A DNA stretch of 64,000 nucleotides from Pelotalea chapellei (GCF_018531195.1 NZ_JAHDYS010000014.1:35078-99077), one strand, 5' to 3'; positions 24,687-34,802 are shown, numbered from the stretch's first letter. A program made the numbers and translations. The notes: generated by a model from the letters alone, not told the origin.

Positions 24687-25085
24687 TCAAGAGTTACACG
24701 ATTCTAGACCGTGCTTACGGAGAAGTTCCTGAAAACTTTGATGCATGACCGGCTTGGTGAGGTAGTCATCACAGCCGCCTGACATCAGTGCTTCGATCAT
24801 ATCATCCGGGGAGCTGCTTGCTGTTACCATGAAAACTTTGGCAACCGAGCCCGGGTGAGCGGCTTCCAGGCTGCGAATATTTTTGAGGGTTTCATGGCCA
24901 TCCATTCCGGGCATGGAAATATCCAGGCAGATCAGGTCAAAATTGCCCCCCTTTTGCAACGCTTCTTCGACCATCCCGAGCGCCTGCTCGCCACTTTCTG
25001 CAAAAGTAACCAACGCTATTCCTTCAAGATGAATTGCCAGCAGTTCGCGATTCATTTCAACATCATCAACTATCAGAGCCTTCAT
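24687..25085 (-). CDS. Single-domain response regulator (receiver only)
   Basis: A 132-residue CheY-like protein. The acidic pocket is DDVEMN, the phosphoacceptor Asp lies in LICLDISMPGMDG, the conserved Ser/Thr is in FMVTASS and the Lys is in DDYLTKPV. There is no output domain, so it works through a partner or as a phosphate shuttle for the adjacent hybrid kinases. It lies 20 bases downstream of the FapA-family gene and is probably in the same operon. Confidence 0.9.
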   Translation of the reverse strand: MKALIVDDVEMNRELLAIHLEGIALVTFAESGEQALGMVEEALQKGGNFDLICLDISMPGMDGHETLKNIRSLEAAHPGSVAKVFMVTASSSPDDMIEALMSGGCDDYLTKPVMHQSFQELLRKHGLESCNS

Positions 25086-25104
25086 TTATCCTCCGCTGTG
25101 GCTA

Positions 25105-26556
25105 TCAATCTTTATGTTGTTCCAGAAGCTTTGCCTGGATAAAGGTTTTTTCAATCGCCTGAGCCTTGAACGAGAGTGCTGTCATACCCAGGAAGCGAAA
25201 GCCTCCGTCGATGGTGTTCTCGATCATCGAGAGTGGTCCTTTGCGTTCTTCACGAATGTTATCGCTCAGCATGCCAAGTGTTATGTTGACGCCTTCATAC
25301 AGATTTTTGCGGACATTGATTTTGGGGTTGCATATTTCATAGGTGCGTGTGCGCACCTCCTGGATCCGTTCAGTGATCAAAGTGCGATTCTTGGCAAATT
25401 GTTGGGGATCAGTTTCCCCTTTGGGGGCAGCGCTGAAATCAGCAATTAGTTGTTTAAGCTCGTTGAACAGCTGATTGAGCTCCTCCAGATCATTGTAGTT
25501 AACACCGGCAATCACGCGTGTACGCAAAGAAGATACGTTGCCGATGCTACCGCTCTCAATGCCTGCCAATGCGATGCATTCGCCTCCCGCCAGTCCTCCT
25601 TTATTGATATATACCGCTCCCAGACATCGGATCTGGCAATTCCTTACCTCAACTTCCACAGAGATGTTACCCGAACATTCAATCGCAGTCTCGTAGATGA
25701 AATTGGCGCCAAGCGATCCTGCACACTTGATTTTAGCTTTTCCCTGACCGTTCATGCCGCTGAAGAAGATATCTCCACCGGATTCAATGGTACAGACGCC
25801 GATGTTGCCGTGAATCTTGATTCCCTTGGTCGCTTTGATCGTGAAGCCGTCCAAGACATCGCCTTTGACCTCGACAAAGCCCTTAAAGGTAATGTTACCG
25901 ACCTTGAAATCCACATCACCGGAAATGACGTAAAGATCTTCAACTGAAATTTCGTTGCCACGACAATATACGCGTCCCATTGCTTCGGCATAGATAGTTG
26001 CTCCGTCTTCACTCAGACGAATGTTTTGCCCCAGCAGAAGTTTGACCGGTGTGCCTCCCTGCGGTGGAATTACTTTGCCGTAGATCGTCATGCCGGCAAG
26101 TCCTTCCCCTGGCAGGTGTATCGTAGCCACCAGATCGTCGGCCTCCACATTCAAAAACGATTGGACATGACGCAGGTCTACAGTGCCGCCATCATCGTCG
26201 GATGGAGGTTCTCCCTCCAGATCATCGTTAACGGCCAACGCAATATAGCCATCATTACCGGGAACCATCGCCTCGCCATGGGCCAGCAAGAGGCCGGTCA
26301 AGGCTCTGCCGCTGGCAGCTGCATTCAAGAGGGCAGCGGTGGCCTCGGGAATAAGTCCGGTGGTGATTTTGAACTGTGCAAGAAAACCCTGCAATTCGAT
26401 TTCTGTAAGTGGTGTTCCTCCAGTCGTGGTCGGTGTATAGGAACAATGGCACTCCACACAATCAGCGCTGACCAGAAACTCAAGCAGATACCCATAGCGC
26501 TTGATTTCCAGGCTGGTTTCCTTTTCCGTGGCTTTTATAAAAGTATTCTCGGCCAT
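25105..26556 (-). CDS. FapA-family (DUF342) protein
   Basis: A 483-residue protein with the DUF342/FapA pattern: an alpha/beta N-terminal part ending around IYGKVIPPQGG, then a right-handed beta-helix of short repeats (ISGDVDFKVGNITFKGFVEVKGDVLDGFTIKATKGIKIHGNIGVC...), followed by a coiled helical tail. In known cases FapA-type proteins affect flagella, polarity or kinase localisation; the mechanism is poorly defined. Its position between a hybrid kinase and a receiver suggests a structural role in this pathway. Confidence 0.8.
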   Translation of the reverse strand: MAENTFIKATEKETSLEIKRYGYLLEFLVSADCVECHCSYTPTTTGGTPLTEIELQGFLAQFKITTGLIPEATAALLNAAASGRALTGLLLAHGEAMVPGNDGYIALAVNDDLEGEPPSDDDGGTVDLRHVQSFLNVEADDLVATIHLPGEGLAGMTIYGKVIPPQGGTPVKLLLGQNIRLSEDGATIYAEAMGRVYCRGNEISVEDLYVISGDVDFKVGNITFKGFVEVKGDVLDGFTIKATKGIKIHGNIGVCTIESGGDIFFSGMNGQGKAKIKCAGSLGANFIYETAIECSGNISVEVEVRNCQIRCLGAVYINKGGLAGGECIALAGIESGSIGNVSSLRTRVIAGVNYNDLEELNQLFNELKQLIADFSAAPKGETDPQQFAKNRTLITERIQEVRTRTYEICNPKINVRKNLYEGVNITLGMLSDNIREERKGPLSMIENTIDGGFRFLGMTALSFKAQAIEKTFIQAKLLEQHKD

Positions 26557-26659
26557 TTCAGTTACCTGTTGATTGCTACAAGATAGTCAAATTGATGCCA
26601 CGTTAGCACGACAGCTTGGAATATTAAACCAAGATTAAAATAAATGGTCAGGGACAAAC

Positions 26660-28840
26660 TTAAACTGCAATTCCCAAAGCGCTGATAGTCTCTGTAAAGG
26701 TGCGGTATTCCTGGTGTAACATTGCAAGCCGCTGAGGCACTTCTGTAAGATCACCCTCTTTGGCCGTTGTTTCCATTGTTGCAGCTAGCTGCTGTATCCG
26801 CAGAGCGGAGATATTTGCCGCCGCACCTTTGATAGCGTGAGCGTGCCGCCGCACTCCGTCTGCATCTTCTGCTGCCAGCGCCGTAACTAACCCTTCCAGC
26901 TGGGGCAGGACACCTTTGCAAAAGAGTCCCACGAAGCGGGGAATCATCTCTGGTCGTCCGCCAAGCCGTTCCAGTAAATCGTCTTGATCAAAAACTGCAA
27001 TTGCTCCGTTCAATTCATTTGCTGCCGCCGCTGTTGCTAAACCGCCACCTGTTAATTCCACAGCAGAGCCTGTGGGACCGGCACAATATTTATTCAACAG
27101 CTGCACCAACTGGAGCGGTTTGATCGGTTTGGTCAGGTAGTCATTCATTCCAGCATCAATGCAGACCTGACGATCCTCATTCCCTGCAAAAGCAGTCATG
27201 GCCAGGATTGGTGCTGGAACCTCACGGCCGTACTCGCGCTCGAATTCCCGAATTGCTCGGCTCGCTTGCAGTCCATCCATCTCCGGCATCTGAATATCCA
27301 TTAAAACAACATCAAAAGCCCTGGATGTATAGGCCTCAAGTGCTTTCCTGCCATTCTCGGCACATATGACCACGTGCCCATGGGGCTCCAGAATGGCCTG
27401 AACCAGGGTCCGGTTTATTTCCACATCTTCAGCAAGAAGAATCGTCAGGGGAGTCTGTCTGGCGGAGCTGGAGTCGGTTATAGCCTCTTCATCGATCAGC
27501 AGCTTTTCGTCCCCCAGCAGGAATTGTGAGGTGAAATGAAAACAGCTTCCCGTTCCCACCTGGCTCTCTACCCAGATTTCTCCATCCATCAGCTCCACCA
27601 GCTTTTTGCAGATGGCCAGGCCAAGTCCGGTTCCTCCGAATTTTCGTGTGGTGGAACTGTCCGCTTGCTCAAACTGATTAAAGATTCGCTGGCAGGCCTC
27701 TTCCGGAATGCCGATGCCGGTATCGTTCACCCGGATATGCAGAACGACCTTGTCTGCATTGTTGGATTTCAGACCCACTTCGACGGAAATATTGCCGTGC
27801 TGGCAGAACTTGATCGCATTGCCCACCAGGTTGGTCAAAACCTGGCGCAGCCGCCCCTGGTCGCCCACCAGGCAGGCCGGCACCGCCGAATCAACCTGGT
27901 GAAACATCTGGAGTCCCTTTTCCTCGGCCCTCACGGAAAGTATCCCCAGGCAGCGTTTCACCGCATCACGTGGACAGAAGGGTTTGTTCTCCAGTGTAAA
28001 TTTGCCGGCTTCGATCTTTGAAAAATCAAGGATGTCATTGATGATCAGCATAAGACTGTCAGCTGAATCCTTGATTGCATTCAAGTACTGTTTTTCCTTC
28101 TGTGGAGTGAGCCCCCCCTGCAGCATCAGCTCGGTCATCCCGATCACCCCGTTCATGGGAGTGCGGATCTCATGGCTCATGTTGGCAAGAAAATCACTCT
28201 TGGCCAGGCTGGCTGCCTCGGCTTGCAGGCGGGCTTCTTCCAGATCACGGGTCCTCAACTGTACCCGCTCTTCCAGGTGCTGGGTATGATCATGCAGCAT
28301 GCCGTACAAAACGGTACTCTCCAAGGCATAGGCGCAGGTGTGCAACACGATGGTAAGGGCATTTAAGGAAGGAGCATCCAGTGCCGCCGAGTTACCAGGC
28401 AGCGTAGCGACAAACATTCCCCTGACACGGGACTGGGTGGCCACAACCTGTAATATCAGGGTTTCTCCCGTTTCAGTCGGAACCAGTACGGCCTGGTTAC
28501 GGTTGAGCGCCCACGCAAAGGTACCATCCATCATGCGTGTATCAATCAAAGATTGCAGGGTATCCTGGGCAATGGCGGGATCAGCCGCCAGCAGTTCAAA
28601 GCTGCCGTCTGATTCGCAGGAAAGAAAACCGATCGATTGGAACGGAAAAAGCCGTCGCAGCTGGCAGATAGTGGCCCTGTAAATCGCTTCTTCGTCTTTA
28701 GCCCGACTGAGATCGCCTTGATATTCACTGCTGGAGGCGAGCATCTCAAAGATCGATATGAAGCGCAGGTTGGATTCCTCGAGATAGCTGATTCTTTCCT
28801 GGAGGAATTCGGGGGACCTGGAGATGTTCTGGTCAGACAT
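26660..28840 (-). CDS. Hybrid histidine kinase, GAF-like-HisKA-HATPase-REC-HPt
   Basis: A 726-residue protein. The N-terminal GAF-like sensor region (about 45-190) is followed by a coiled coil ([28 protein letters not shown]). The H-box is [15 protein letters not shown], the ATP lid [13 protein letters not shown]. The receiver Asp is in [14 protein letters not shown], and a C-terminal HPt domain has [12 protein letters not shown]. All four phosphorelay modules are thus on one chain. The start codon overlaps the end of the HDOD gene by 8 bases (ATGTCTGA), which indicates coupling. Confidence 0.9.
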   Translation of the reverse strand: MSDQNISRSPEFLQERISYLEESNLRFISIFEMLASSSEYQGDLSRAKDEEAIYRATICQLRRLFPFQSIGFLSCESDGSFELLAADPAIAQDTLQSLIDTRMMDGTFAWALNRNQAVLVPTETGETLILQVVATQSRVRGMFVATLPGNSAALDAPSLNALTIVLHTCAYALESTVLYGMLHDHTQHLEERVQLRTRDLEEARLQAEAASLAKSDFLANMSHEIRTPMNGVIGMTELMLQGGLTPQKEKQYLNAIKDSADSLMLIINDILDFSKIEAGKFTLENKPFCPRDAVKRCLGILSVRAEEKGLQMFHQVDSAVPACLVGDQGRLRQVLTNLVGNAIKFCQHGNISVEVGLKSNNADKVVLHIRVNDTGIGIPEEACQRIFNQFEQADSSTTRKFGGTGLGLAICKKLVELMDGEIWVESQVGTGSCFHFTSQFLLGDEKLLIDEEAITDSSSARQTPLTILLAEDVEINRTLVQAILEPHGHVVICAENGRKALEAYTSRAFDVVLMDIQMPEMDGLQASRAIREFEREYGREVPAPILAMTAFAGNEDRQVCIDAGMNDYLTKPIKPLQLVQLLNKYCAGPTGSAVELTGGGLATAAAANELNGAIAVFDQDDLLERLGGRPEMIPRFVGLFCKGVLPQLEGLVTALAAEDADGVRRHAHAIKGAAANISALRIQQLAATMETTAKEGDLTEVPQRLAMLHQEYRTFTETISALGIAV

Positions 28841-29708
28841 CCATCCCTCCCGAAAGAATCGAAAAAGTCTCGCTGATCTGGGGCTCCGACTGTTTCAGGA
28901 CGGTTTCCAATACATGGGCCGACAATCCCAACCGTTCCCAGGCGCGCTCATCAAGCGGCGGTACCCCCCTCTCGGCTCCCTGTCCCATCTCCATGGCCTC
29001 GCACATTATATCCGCAAGGTGAATCAGAGCTGTTTCAAGGTGGAACTGCTCGGCAGCCCCAGGGGTATGATGACACGCTACCGGCTCAACGATACTGGCA
29101 GGGATTTTCCATTTTTTCAGGAGCGCTCCGCCTAGTTCGGCGTGATCAAAGCCAAGTCGTTCCCGTTCCAGCTCCAGATAAAACCTGCCGTTATCTTGCT
29201 GTGTTTCCAGAAGTTCACGGCTCATCTCGGGCCGTGATGCAGCCAGAACAATCTGGCCCACATCGTGAAGCATGCCGGCGACAAACATCCGCTCCACGTT
29301 TGACTCGCGCAGATAGATTGCCAGACTGCGGGCAATGATGCCGCAAGCGACACAGTGTCGCCAGAACGAAGTCATGTTCAGCAGGTTTTCCGGAATGCCT
29401 TTGAAAACTCCCATTATCGAGGCAGCCAATGCCAGATCCCGTAACTGCTGGGTTCCGATGATGGTCACCGCCTTTGTGATCGAATCGACCTTCGCATAAC
29501 AGCCAAACATCGGGCTGTTGGAGAGCCGCAGCAGTCGTGCAGTGAGTCCCTGATCCTCGGTGATGATTTTGGAGATGTCATCAACGGAGCTGCGAGGATG
29601 ATTTATCGTCTCATTCAAACGTTCATAGAACAAAGGGAGCGAATAAACCGTGCCGGTTTCTTCCACCAGCCGGTCAAGGGTGGTGACCGGATAATTAGAC
29701 AAAGCCAT
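28833..29708 (-). CDS. HDOD-domain signalling protein
   Basis: A 291-residue protein with an HDOD domain over most of its length: LPLFYERLNETINHPRSSVDDISKIITEDQGLTARLLRLSNSPMFG, then VKSI-like SITKAVTIIGTQQLRDLALAASIMGVF, MFVAGMLHDVGQIVLAA and LGFDHAELGGALLKKWKIP. HDOD proteins are HD-related signalling domains usually without enzyme activity. I chose the ATG at 29708 (AAAGG site). It overlaps the small upstream gene by 14 bases and the downstream kinase by 8 bases, making a tight operon. Confidence 0.88.
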   Translation of the reverse strand: MALSNYPVTTLDRLVEETGTVYSLPLFYERLNETINHPRSSVDDISKIITEDQGLTARLLRLSNSPMFGCYAKVDSITKAVTIIGTQQLRDLALAASIMGVFKGIPENLLNMTSFWRHCVACGIIARSLAIYLRESNVERMFVAGMLHDVGQIVLAASRPEMSRELLETQQDNGRFYLELERERLGFDHAELGGALLKKWKIPASIVEPVACHHTPGAAEQFHLETALIHLADIMCEAMEMGQGAERGVPPLDERAWERLGLSAHVLETVLKQSEPQISETFSILSGGMDV

Positions 29709-30030
29709 GGTGCACCTTTCGTAACGCCGCAACCCGTATGAGCTCTATGATCGCAGGATGTTCCCGATTGGTATGCCTGAAAAGCGGGTCCAAAGCCTGT
29801 TCGGCAGCCGCAAGTTCCTGGGGATCAACGTCCGCTGGTATCAGATCCGCGGCTTCATCAGCCCCCTGGCCGACAATATCGGCTTCCAACACTCCCCACG
29901 TCCGGAAAATGACAAGATGTTTCGGAGTTAATTCCGCTCCGGCTCCCAATAGCATGCGCCCGGAGCGATCAAGAACATCAGCGGCCAGCACCATGCCGGT
30001 TTCAATGTTTTCTATAGCAATCTTTCCCAC
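29695..30030 (-). CDS. Small protein upstream of HDOD gene
   Basis: About 111 residues from a GTG at 30030. The opening (GKIAIENIETGMVLAADVLDRSGRMLLGAGAELTPKHLVIFRTWGV) resembles the small N-terminal domain often found before HD-GYP or HDOD domains, so it may be a split-off partner of the HDOD protein. The start is uncertain: the frame is open to 30096, but homology-like sequence begins only at the GTG, with a GGGG run just before it. No other motifs are seen. The 260 bases upstream hold no supported gene. Confidence 0.6.
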   Translation of the reverse strand: MGKIAIENIETGMVLAADVLDRSGRMLLGAGAELTPKHLVIFRTWGVLEADIVGQGADEAADLIPADVDPQELAAAEQALDPLFRHTNREHPAIIELIRVAALRKVHHGFV

Positions 30031-30292
30031 ATGCCCCCCAAAGGTTTGACATGGCGTGACGGAGTAGAGTCGAACCAGCCAGTGAAGCCGACTCATTATT
30101 AATGAAAAGAGGGAATTTTACCACTACTAACAGCATGGTAGAGGGTAGGAGGGATGCTACGGTAAGATGGGAATTAAGGGGTTTGAGGTGGTTTGTAAAA
30201 TGAAAGTGCTCAGACTCGAAAGAAAGCTCAGTATCCTCCAAATAACGGCCCTGCGGGCGAGGCGGGACAACTCCCGCATCGCCCGCTGCCAA

Positions 30293-31126
30293 CTATGCTC
30301 GCAGGAACTCAAGCAGCGCCTTGTTCACCTCTTCCGGATGGGTCCAGTTCAGGCCATGGGGGCCTCCCGGCACGACGACCAGACGGCTGGTCTCGGCAAA
30401 GCGGCTCATCCGCTCTCCTGTGACCGCCAACGGCAGTGTCCGGTCATTGTCCCCATGGATGACCAGGGTGGGGATGCGGATCTTCCGCAGATCGGCGCGG
30501 AAGTCGGTCAGCCATGACCTGACGCAGTCATGGGTGGCCACAGGCGAAGCTGCGGCGGCAATGTTCCAGCTGAGCCGGAGCGCTTCCTCGCTGATCCGCT
30601 TTCCTTTCAATGCTTCTGCGCTGTAAAACTTGTCGAGAAATGCCGTGAGAAAAGCCGGACGGTCTTCGAAAACAGCCTTCTGAATTCCGGTGAACACACT
30701 TTCTTCTATCCCTTCAGGGTTGTCGGAGGTCTTCAGCAGGAAAGGTGTGACGGCCGCCATGAAGACTGCCCGCTTCACTCGCTCGGAGCCGTGAGTCCCG
30801 AGGTAGCGGGCAACTTCGCCTCCTCCCATGGAAAATCCGACCAGCGTGGCGTCCCGGATGTCCAGCTTTTCCATCAGCGTGTGAAGGTCGCTGGTGAGGG
30901 TGTCATAGTCGTAGCCAGTGGTCGGTTTGGAAGAATGGCCGAAGCCCCTGCGGTCATAGGTTATCACCCGATAGCCGGATTTCACCAGGACCGGTACCTG
31001 CTTCTCCCACGACGCGCTGGAGAGCGGCCAGCCATGGATCAGTATTACCGGTTCTCCTGAACCGTGGTCTTCGTAGTAGAGATCGATGTTGCCGGAATTT
31101 TCCCGGCCGACGGTAATGAAGTTCAT
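30293..31126 (-). CDS. Alpha/beta hydrolase, non-heme chloroperoxidase/esterase type
   Basis: A 277-residue protein. The oxyanion segment is VILIHGWPLSSASWE, the nucleophile Ser is in LVGFSMGGGEVARYLG, the acid is in VIHGDNDRTLP and the His is in VVPGGPHGLNW. The sequence YDRRGFGHSSKPTTGYDYDTLTSDLHTLM is characteristic of the cofactor-free haloperoxidase/perhydrolase/arylesterase group. The start at 31126 has an AAGGAGA site; earlier in-frame ATGs have none. The natural substrate is unknown. Confidence 0.88.
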   Translation of the reverse strand: MNFITVGRENSGNIDLYYEDHGSGEPVILIHGWPLSSASWEKQVPVLVKSGYRVITYDRRGFGHSSKPTTGYDYDTLTSDLHTLMEKLDIRDATLVGFSMGGGEVARYLGTHGSERVKRAVFMAAVTPFLLKTSDNPEGIEESVFTGIQKAVFEDRPAFLTAFLDKFYSAEALKGKRISEEALRLSWNIAAAASPVATHDCVRSWLTDFRADLRKIRIPTLVIHGDNDRTLPLAVTGERMSRFAETSRLVVVPGGPHGLNWTHPEEVNKALLEFLRA

Positions 31127-31272
31127 AGAGCATCTCCTTGTTCGCATCCGACGTGTCCTGCTCTTGAAGCGTACCACCTCCTGAGGCAAGGTCAAAAAAA
31201 GGTGGTGGAGCCACATTTCCCGCTTCACCGCAAGTATGCAACCTGCGTTGTCAGATTGATGGAGGCGGAAGG

Positions 31273-33201
31273 TTACGGCGCTGGAACTGCATCGGTGAGA
31301 AGCGGCGGGATTGCGGGGGAAGGGGGAGTGACTATGCTGTCCTCTTGTTCTGCTTCGGTTTCCTTGTGGCGCATCTGCTCAATTCTTGCTTCAGAGACAC
31401 CCGCATTCAGCAGATCATCATCGTTGGCAGCACCCAGACGATACATCTTGCACAGGATGACCCGCAGGTATTCCTGCCACCCACGGCCTACCTTCGAAAG
31501 GGGATCCGTGGGCCAGTTTTTCGGACGAGCTATTATGGAAGCGAGAAACGCCGACTCCACTGGTGACAGTTTTGCGGGGCTCTTGCCGAAATAGTAGCGC
31601 GAAGCGGGACCAATGCCGTAGATGCCGTCTCCCCATTCGATAATGTTCAGGTAGATCTCCATCATCCGCTTTTTGTCCAGGTTCTGCTCGAGCGCCACGG
31701 TGATGAGGACCTCCTCAAGTTTTCGACTTAACGTACGTTCAGGGGACAGGAAAAGATTCTTTGCCAATTGCATGGAGATCGTACTGGCACCACGGACAAC
31801 TCTGCCGGCTTTCAGGTTGTCTACCAACGCGCCCCTGATGTGCCTTGTGCTGAATCCCCTGTGAGAGAAAAAGCGAGGATCCTCCGCCGCCATCACTGCG
31901 CTTTTGAGAGAAAAGGGTATCTTTGCATAAGGGATGAAATCAGGGTTTTCGGGGCTGAGCAGGATCGGAATTTCTTTTTCCGGCTTCATCCTTACCTTGT
32001 GGAGAAACTCACCCTTCAGGCGTTTTATGTCGATCTCCCCGCCCAGGTTCAGGATCCCCAGCCGGTCTGTGTGGCCGGTGAAGCGGTAGTCCAGGCTATC
32101 CGGTTCCGCCATGTCCAGATGAATTCTGAATATCCCCGTCATGCTGCCGGAGAGCCTGATTGCTGGCAGGCTGGGGCGAAGCGAGGGGGGTAAGGCGTCG
32201 ATCGCATTGTCATAGGAAAAATTCTGGAACTTTGTCGTCAGGTCTATCACCGGTTTGTCCCATCCCTGAATGTTCCCCTGAACGAGAGCCCTTTCACCTG
32301 CCAGGCTGATGGTGGCGGCCAGGTTTTCAATTCCGCTGCCGGTAAGATCAGCCTTCAGGTCAAAAGGGAGATGGAAGCCATCGACGGTTTTGGAAGATAT
32401 CAACGGAGAGCGGAGTCCCTGGGTTACCAGGGTGCCGCTCCCCTTGATGGCGAAGTTTTTATCGTCATTCGTGGTTGCTGTGAGATTGCCGGTTACGGCC
32501 AGGTTTGCAAGGGGGAGATGGACAGTTGATACTGGCGCAAGGAGTGCAATTGAAAAGTTGTCCGCATGCAGGTGATACTGTTTCGCTGTTCCCTGTATCA
32601 GCGTTATCCGTGCCGATTCCTGGTCTCCTGAAAGTTTCAGGCTTACGGAGTGCTTGGCGGGATCAAGATCAGCTTCGAGGCTTTTGTAGAAGCGGGTTGA
32701 TTCTCCTGCTCCGGTTTTTACCAGGATAGTGACGTTGGTGAACGATAACCGGCGGGGGAACGCTATACCCTCCTGTGCGGTACCGCGGATTTTTCGGGAG
32801 GCTGCAAGCTGGGGAGAATTCCATTCTCCGCGGTCATTCCGGGTAAGAGTCAGCTTTATCTGGTCACCGTAAAGGGTTCCAAAAATGTCGCTTTGCGCAC
32901 TGTTCTTCTGCAGGTAACGGCGGAGATTGACTTGTGAGTGGATCTCCTTTGCTTCGAACAAAGGTTCTCCTGAGGTCGAACAAATGGTGATGTCAGATGC
33001 CTTGATGCCCCAGGGAAAGCAGGGACCAACCGATGATACGACACAATTCATGCCGGTAAGTGACCCGGCAAGCGCTGAAGCTTTGTTGCTCAGATAATTG
33101 AAGGCACCAAAGGCAGCCAGAGCACTCGCAAGCATTGCAATGACAACAATTGCAAGACTCCGTTGAAAGCGGGTGCGAGAGTCTTGGGGGTGCAGTTCCA
33201 T
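31273..33201 (-). CDS. AsmA-like region fused to GT51 peptidoglycan transglycosylase
   Basis: About 642 residues. After an N-terminal membrane anchor come roughly 380 residues of beta-rich, AsmA/lipid-transfer-like sequence. The last part is a GT51 glycosyltransferase: catalytic Glu in AAEDPRFFSHRGF, then RGASTISMQLAKNLFLSPERTLSRKLEE, IYLNIIEWGDGIYGIGPASRYYFGK and ESAFLASIIARPKNWP. There is no transpeptidase domain, so it would polymerise glycan strands only. A proline-rich tail ends the protein. The start is uncertain (33201 or 33228). Confidence 0.82.
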   Translation of the reverse strand: MELHPQDSRTRFQRSLAIVVIAMLASALAAFGAFNYLSNKASALAGSLTGMNCVVSSVGPCFPWGIKASDITICSTSGEPLFEAKEIHSQVNLRRYLQKNSAQSDIFGTLYGDQIKLTLTRNDRGEWNSPQLAASRKIRGTAQEGIAFPRRLSFTNVTILVKTGAGESTRFYKSLEADLDPAKHSVSLKLSGDQESARITLIQGTAKQYHLHADNFSIALLAPVSTVHLPLANLAVTGNLTATTNDDKNFAIKGSGTLVTQGLRSPLISSKTVDGFHLPFDLKADLTGSGIENLAATISLAGERALVQGNIQGWDKPVIDLTTKFQNFSYDNAIDALPPSLRPSLPAIRLSGSMTGIFRIHLDMAEPDSLDYRFTGHTDRLGILNLGGEIDIKRLKGEFLHKVRMKPEKEIPILLSPENPDFIPYAKIPFSLKSAVMAAEDPRFFSHRGFSTRHIRGALVDNLKAGRVVRGASTISMQLAKNLFLSPERTLSRKLEEVLITVALEQNLDKKRMMEIYLNIIEWGDGIYGIGPASRYYFGKSPAKLSPVESAFLASIIARPKNWPTDPLSKVGRGWQEYLRVILCKMYRLGAANDDDLLNAGVSEARIEQMRHKETEAEQEDSIVTPPSPAIPPLLTDAVPAP

Positions 33202-33319
33202 GATTCTTCCGTAGGAGAGGCCTGGCATACAGGAATGGTACCTCCCTTCGTGGAAGAATCAAGAAAGCCTGCTCCGTGTCGGTTCCTCAGCGGTTTCCCC
33301 GAATTCACGCAGAAACGAA

Positions 33320-33343
33320 GAGGGCGGCCCGTTTGGCCGCCCT
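33320..33343 (-). terminator. Probable terminator of the nitroreductase gene
   Basis: Stem GGGCGGCC / GGCCGCCC with a short loop; a T-rich stretch (TCTTCGTTTCT) follows on the minus strand. It lies 20 bases past the nitroreductase stop. Confidence 0.6.
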
Positions 33344-33362
33344 AATAAGTACTCCTCAATTC

Positions 33363-33887
33363 TTAAGCCCACCGATTCCAGCGGATTTTATCCCGCTGAA
33401 GGGCAGCCTCTGGAAGTGGCGTTTTTTGTTCCGCCGGGTGCCCGATGCCGATGATACAGGTCACCTTTACCTGCTCCGGCAACCCCAGCACTTCCTGTAC
33501 ATACTTCTCGGCCGACTTCACATCGTCATGCTGGCGATTGCGCATCTGCGCCCAGCAACTGCCAAGCCCAAGCGACACCGCAGTCAGCTGAATGACGATG
33601 GCGGCGATGGAGCAGTCTTCCACCCAGACATCGGACTTGGTGCTGTCGGCACAGACCACGATGGCCAGCGGCGCGTTCTTCAGAAAGTCTGAGCCGTGCT
33701 GCTTGGCCTTTGCCAGTTTCCTGATCGTCTCGGGATCGTCCACCAGAATGAATTCCCACGGGTTGATTCCCCGTGAAGATGGTGCCCTCAGCGCAGCTTC
33801 AATGAGGATGTCCACAGCCTCCCGGGCGATTTTTTGAGGGGTAAACTGCCGGAAGCTGCGGCGTATGCGGAGTAGATCGATGAACAT
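33363..33887 (-). CDS. Nitroreductase-family flavoprotein
   Basis: A 174-residue FMN-binding nitroreductase: the N-terminal RRSFRQFTPQKI (Arg contacts to FMN), then LRAPSSRGINPWEFILVDD, an ADSTKSDVWVEDCSIAAIVIQLTAVSLGLGSCW helix block and IIGIGHPAE near the end. Such enzymes use NAD(P)H to reduce nitro groups, quinones or other substrates. The start at 33887 has a GGGAGG site. It is a single gene with its own terminator-like hairpin. Confidence 0.88.
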   Translation of the reverse strand: MFIDLLRIRRSFRQFTPQKIAREAVDILIEAALRAPSSRGINPWEFILVDDPETIRKLAKAKQHGSDFLKNAPLAIVVCADSTKSDVWVEDCSIAAIVIQLTAVSLGLGSCWAQMRNRQHDDVKSAEKYVQEVLGLPEQVKVTCIIGIGHPAEQKTPLPEAALQRDKIRWNRWA

Positions 33888-33999
33888 GGGACCTCCCTGA
33901 AGTGTCATACGCTGAAATCATATAGAAAACTGATCAGCTATGCCATTTAAAGTACATTCATCAGTTTATTGCCGGTATCCTACGCGGAATGAGAGTTTT

Positions 34000-34158
34000 C
34001 ATAACCCTACCTGTCCTCCCCTTATCTTAAGGGGAGGGACGCATGGTTTTGGCTATGGTGGCGTTTGGGACGTTTCGGCCCGTTTTTCAGATAAATTACC
34101 AGTGATTTGCTAGCACGTTCCCCCTCTTGAGGCAAGAGGGGGACAGGGGGAGTTATGA
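34000..34158. repeat. Interspersed repeat, family 2, copy A
   Basis: About 158 bases beginning CATAACCCTACCTGTCCTCC and ending GGACAGGGGGAGTTATGA. The ends form imperfect terminal inverted repeats of about 25 bases. It is nearly identical to copy B at 34553-34729 and shares its ends with copy C at 35916-36046. It directly precedes the DUF559 gene. Confidence 0.85.
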
Positions 34159-34180
34159 GAGTTATGAGGTGTTTAAGCTT

Positions 34181-34543
34181 ATGAGCTTCCTGAAAAACGA
34201 TCCATATTTGAAAAATCGCCGCTGCAAACTGCGCCGCACACAGACCGATGCCGAAAGGGCTTTCTGGAGCAAGGTGCGGAACGGACAGTTTTTCGGGCTG
34301 AAGTTTTTCCGGCAGTACAGTGTCGGTCTGTACATTCTGGATTTCTATTGTCCGGCTAAAAAAGTGGCCGTAGAACTGGACGGTGGTCAGCATAATCTGT
34401 CCGATGGCAGAGAATACGACGATGAGCGAACTGCTTATTTGAACGGCCACGGAATTGTAGTTGTGCGGTTTTGGAATAATGAGGTGTTGCAAGAGATTGA
34501 AGGGGTGCTTTCTCGATTGGCGATGGAAACTGGAAACGGCTAA
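34181..34543 (+). CDS. DUF559 (Vsr/MutH-like endonuclease fold) protein
   Basis: A 120-residue protein with the DUF559 pattern: LKNRRCKLRRTQTDAERAFWSKVRN, then FFGLKFFRQYSVGLYILDFYCPAKKVAVELDGGQH and VVRFWNNEVLQEIEGVL. The D...E-x-D segment (ILDFYCPAKKVAVELDG) matches the nuclease core of the restriction-endonuclease-like fold. The gene sits between two near-identical direct repeats (copies A and B), 22 bases after the first and 9 bases before the second, which suggests one mobile unit. Confidence 0.8.
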   Translation: MSFLKNDPYLKNRRCKLRRTQTDAERAFWSKVRNGQFFGLKFFRQYSVGLYILDFYCPAKKVAVELDGGQHNLSDGREYDDERTAYLNGHGIVVVRFWNNEVLQEIEGVLSRLAMETGNG

Positions 34544-34552
34544 ACCCCAGTT

Positions 34553-34729
34553 CATAACCCCACCTGTCCTCCTTTAGGCCCTGTGGGTCCCTTATCTTAA
34601 GGGGAGGGACGCATGGTTTTGGCTATGGTGGCGTTTGGGACGTTTCGGCCCGTTTTTCAGATGAATTACCAGTGAGTTTGCTAGCACGTTCCCCCTCTTG
34701 AGGCAAGAGGGGGACAGGGGGAGTTATGA
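34553..34729. repeat. Interspersed repeat, family 2, copy B
   Basis: Nearly identical to copy A over most of its length, in the same orientation, with a short extra block (TTTAGGCCCTGTGGGTCCC) inserted in the left arm. Confidence 0.85.
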
Positions 34730-34802
34730 ACCTGTGGTGAGGCACGAACCACATCGTCTTTGCGTCTTTGCGGGATGAAATGCAGATGTCAGGTTCATTT
34801 AT

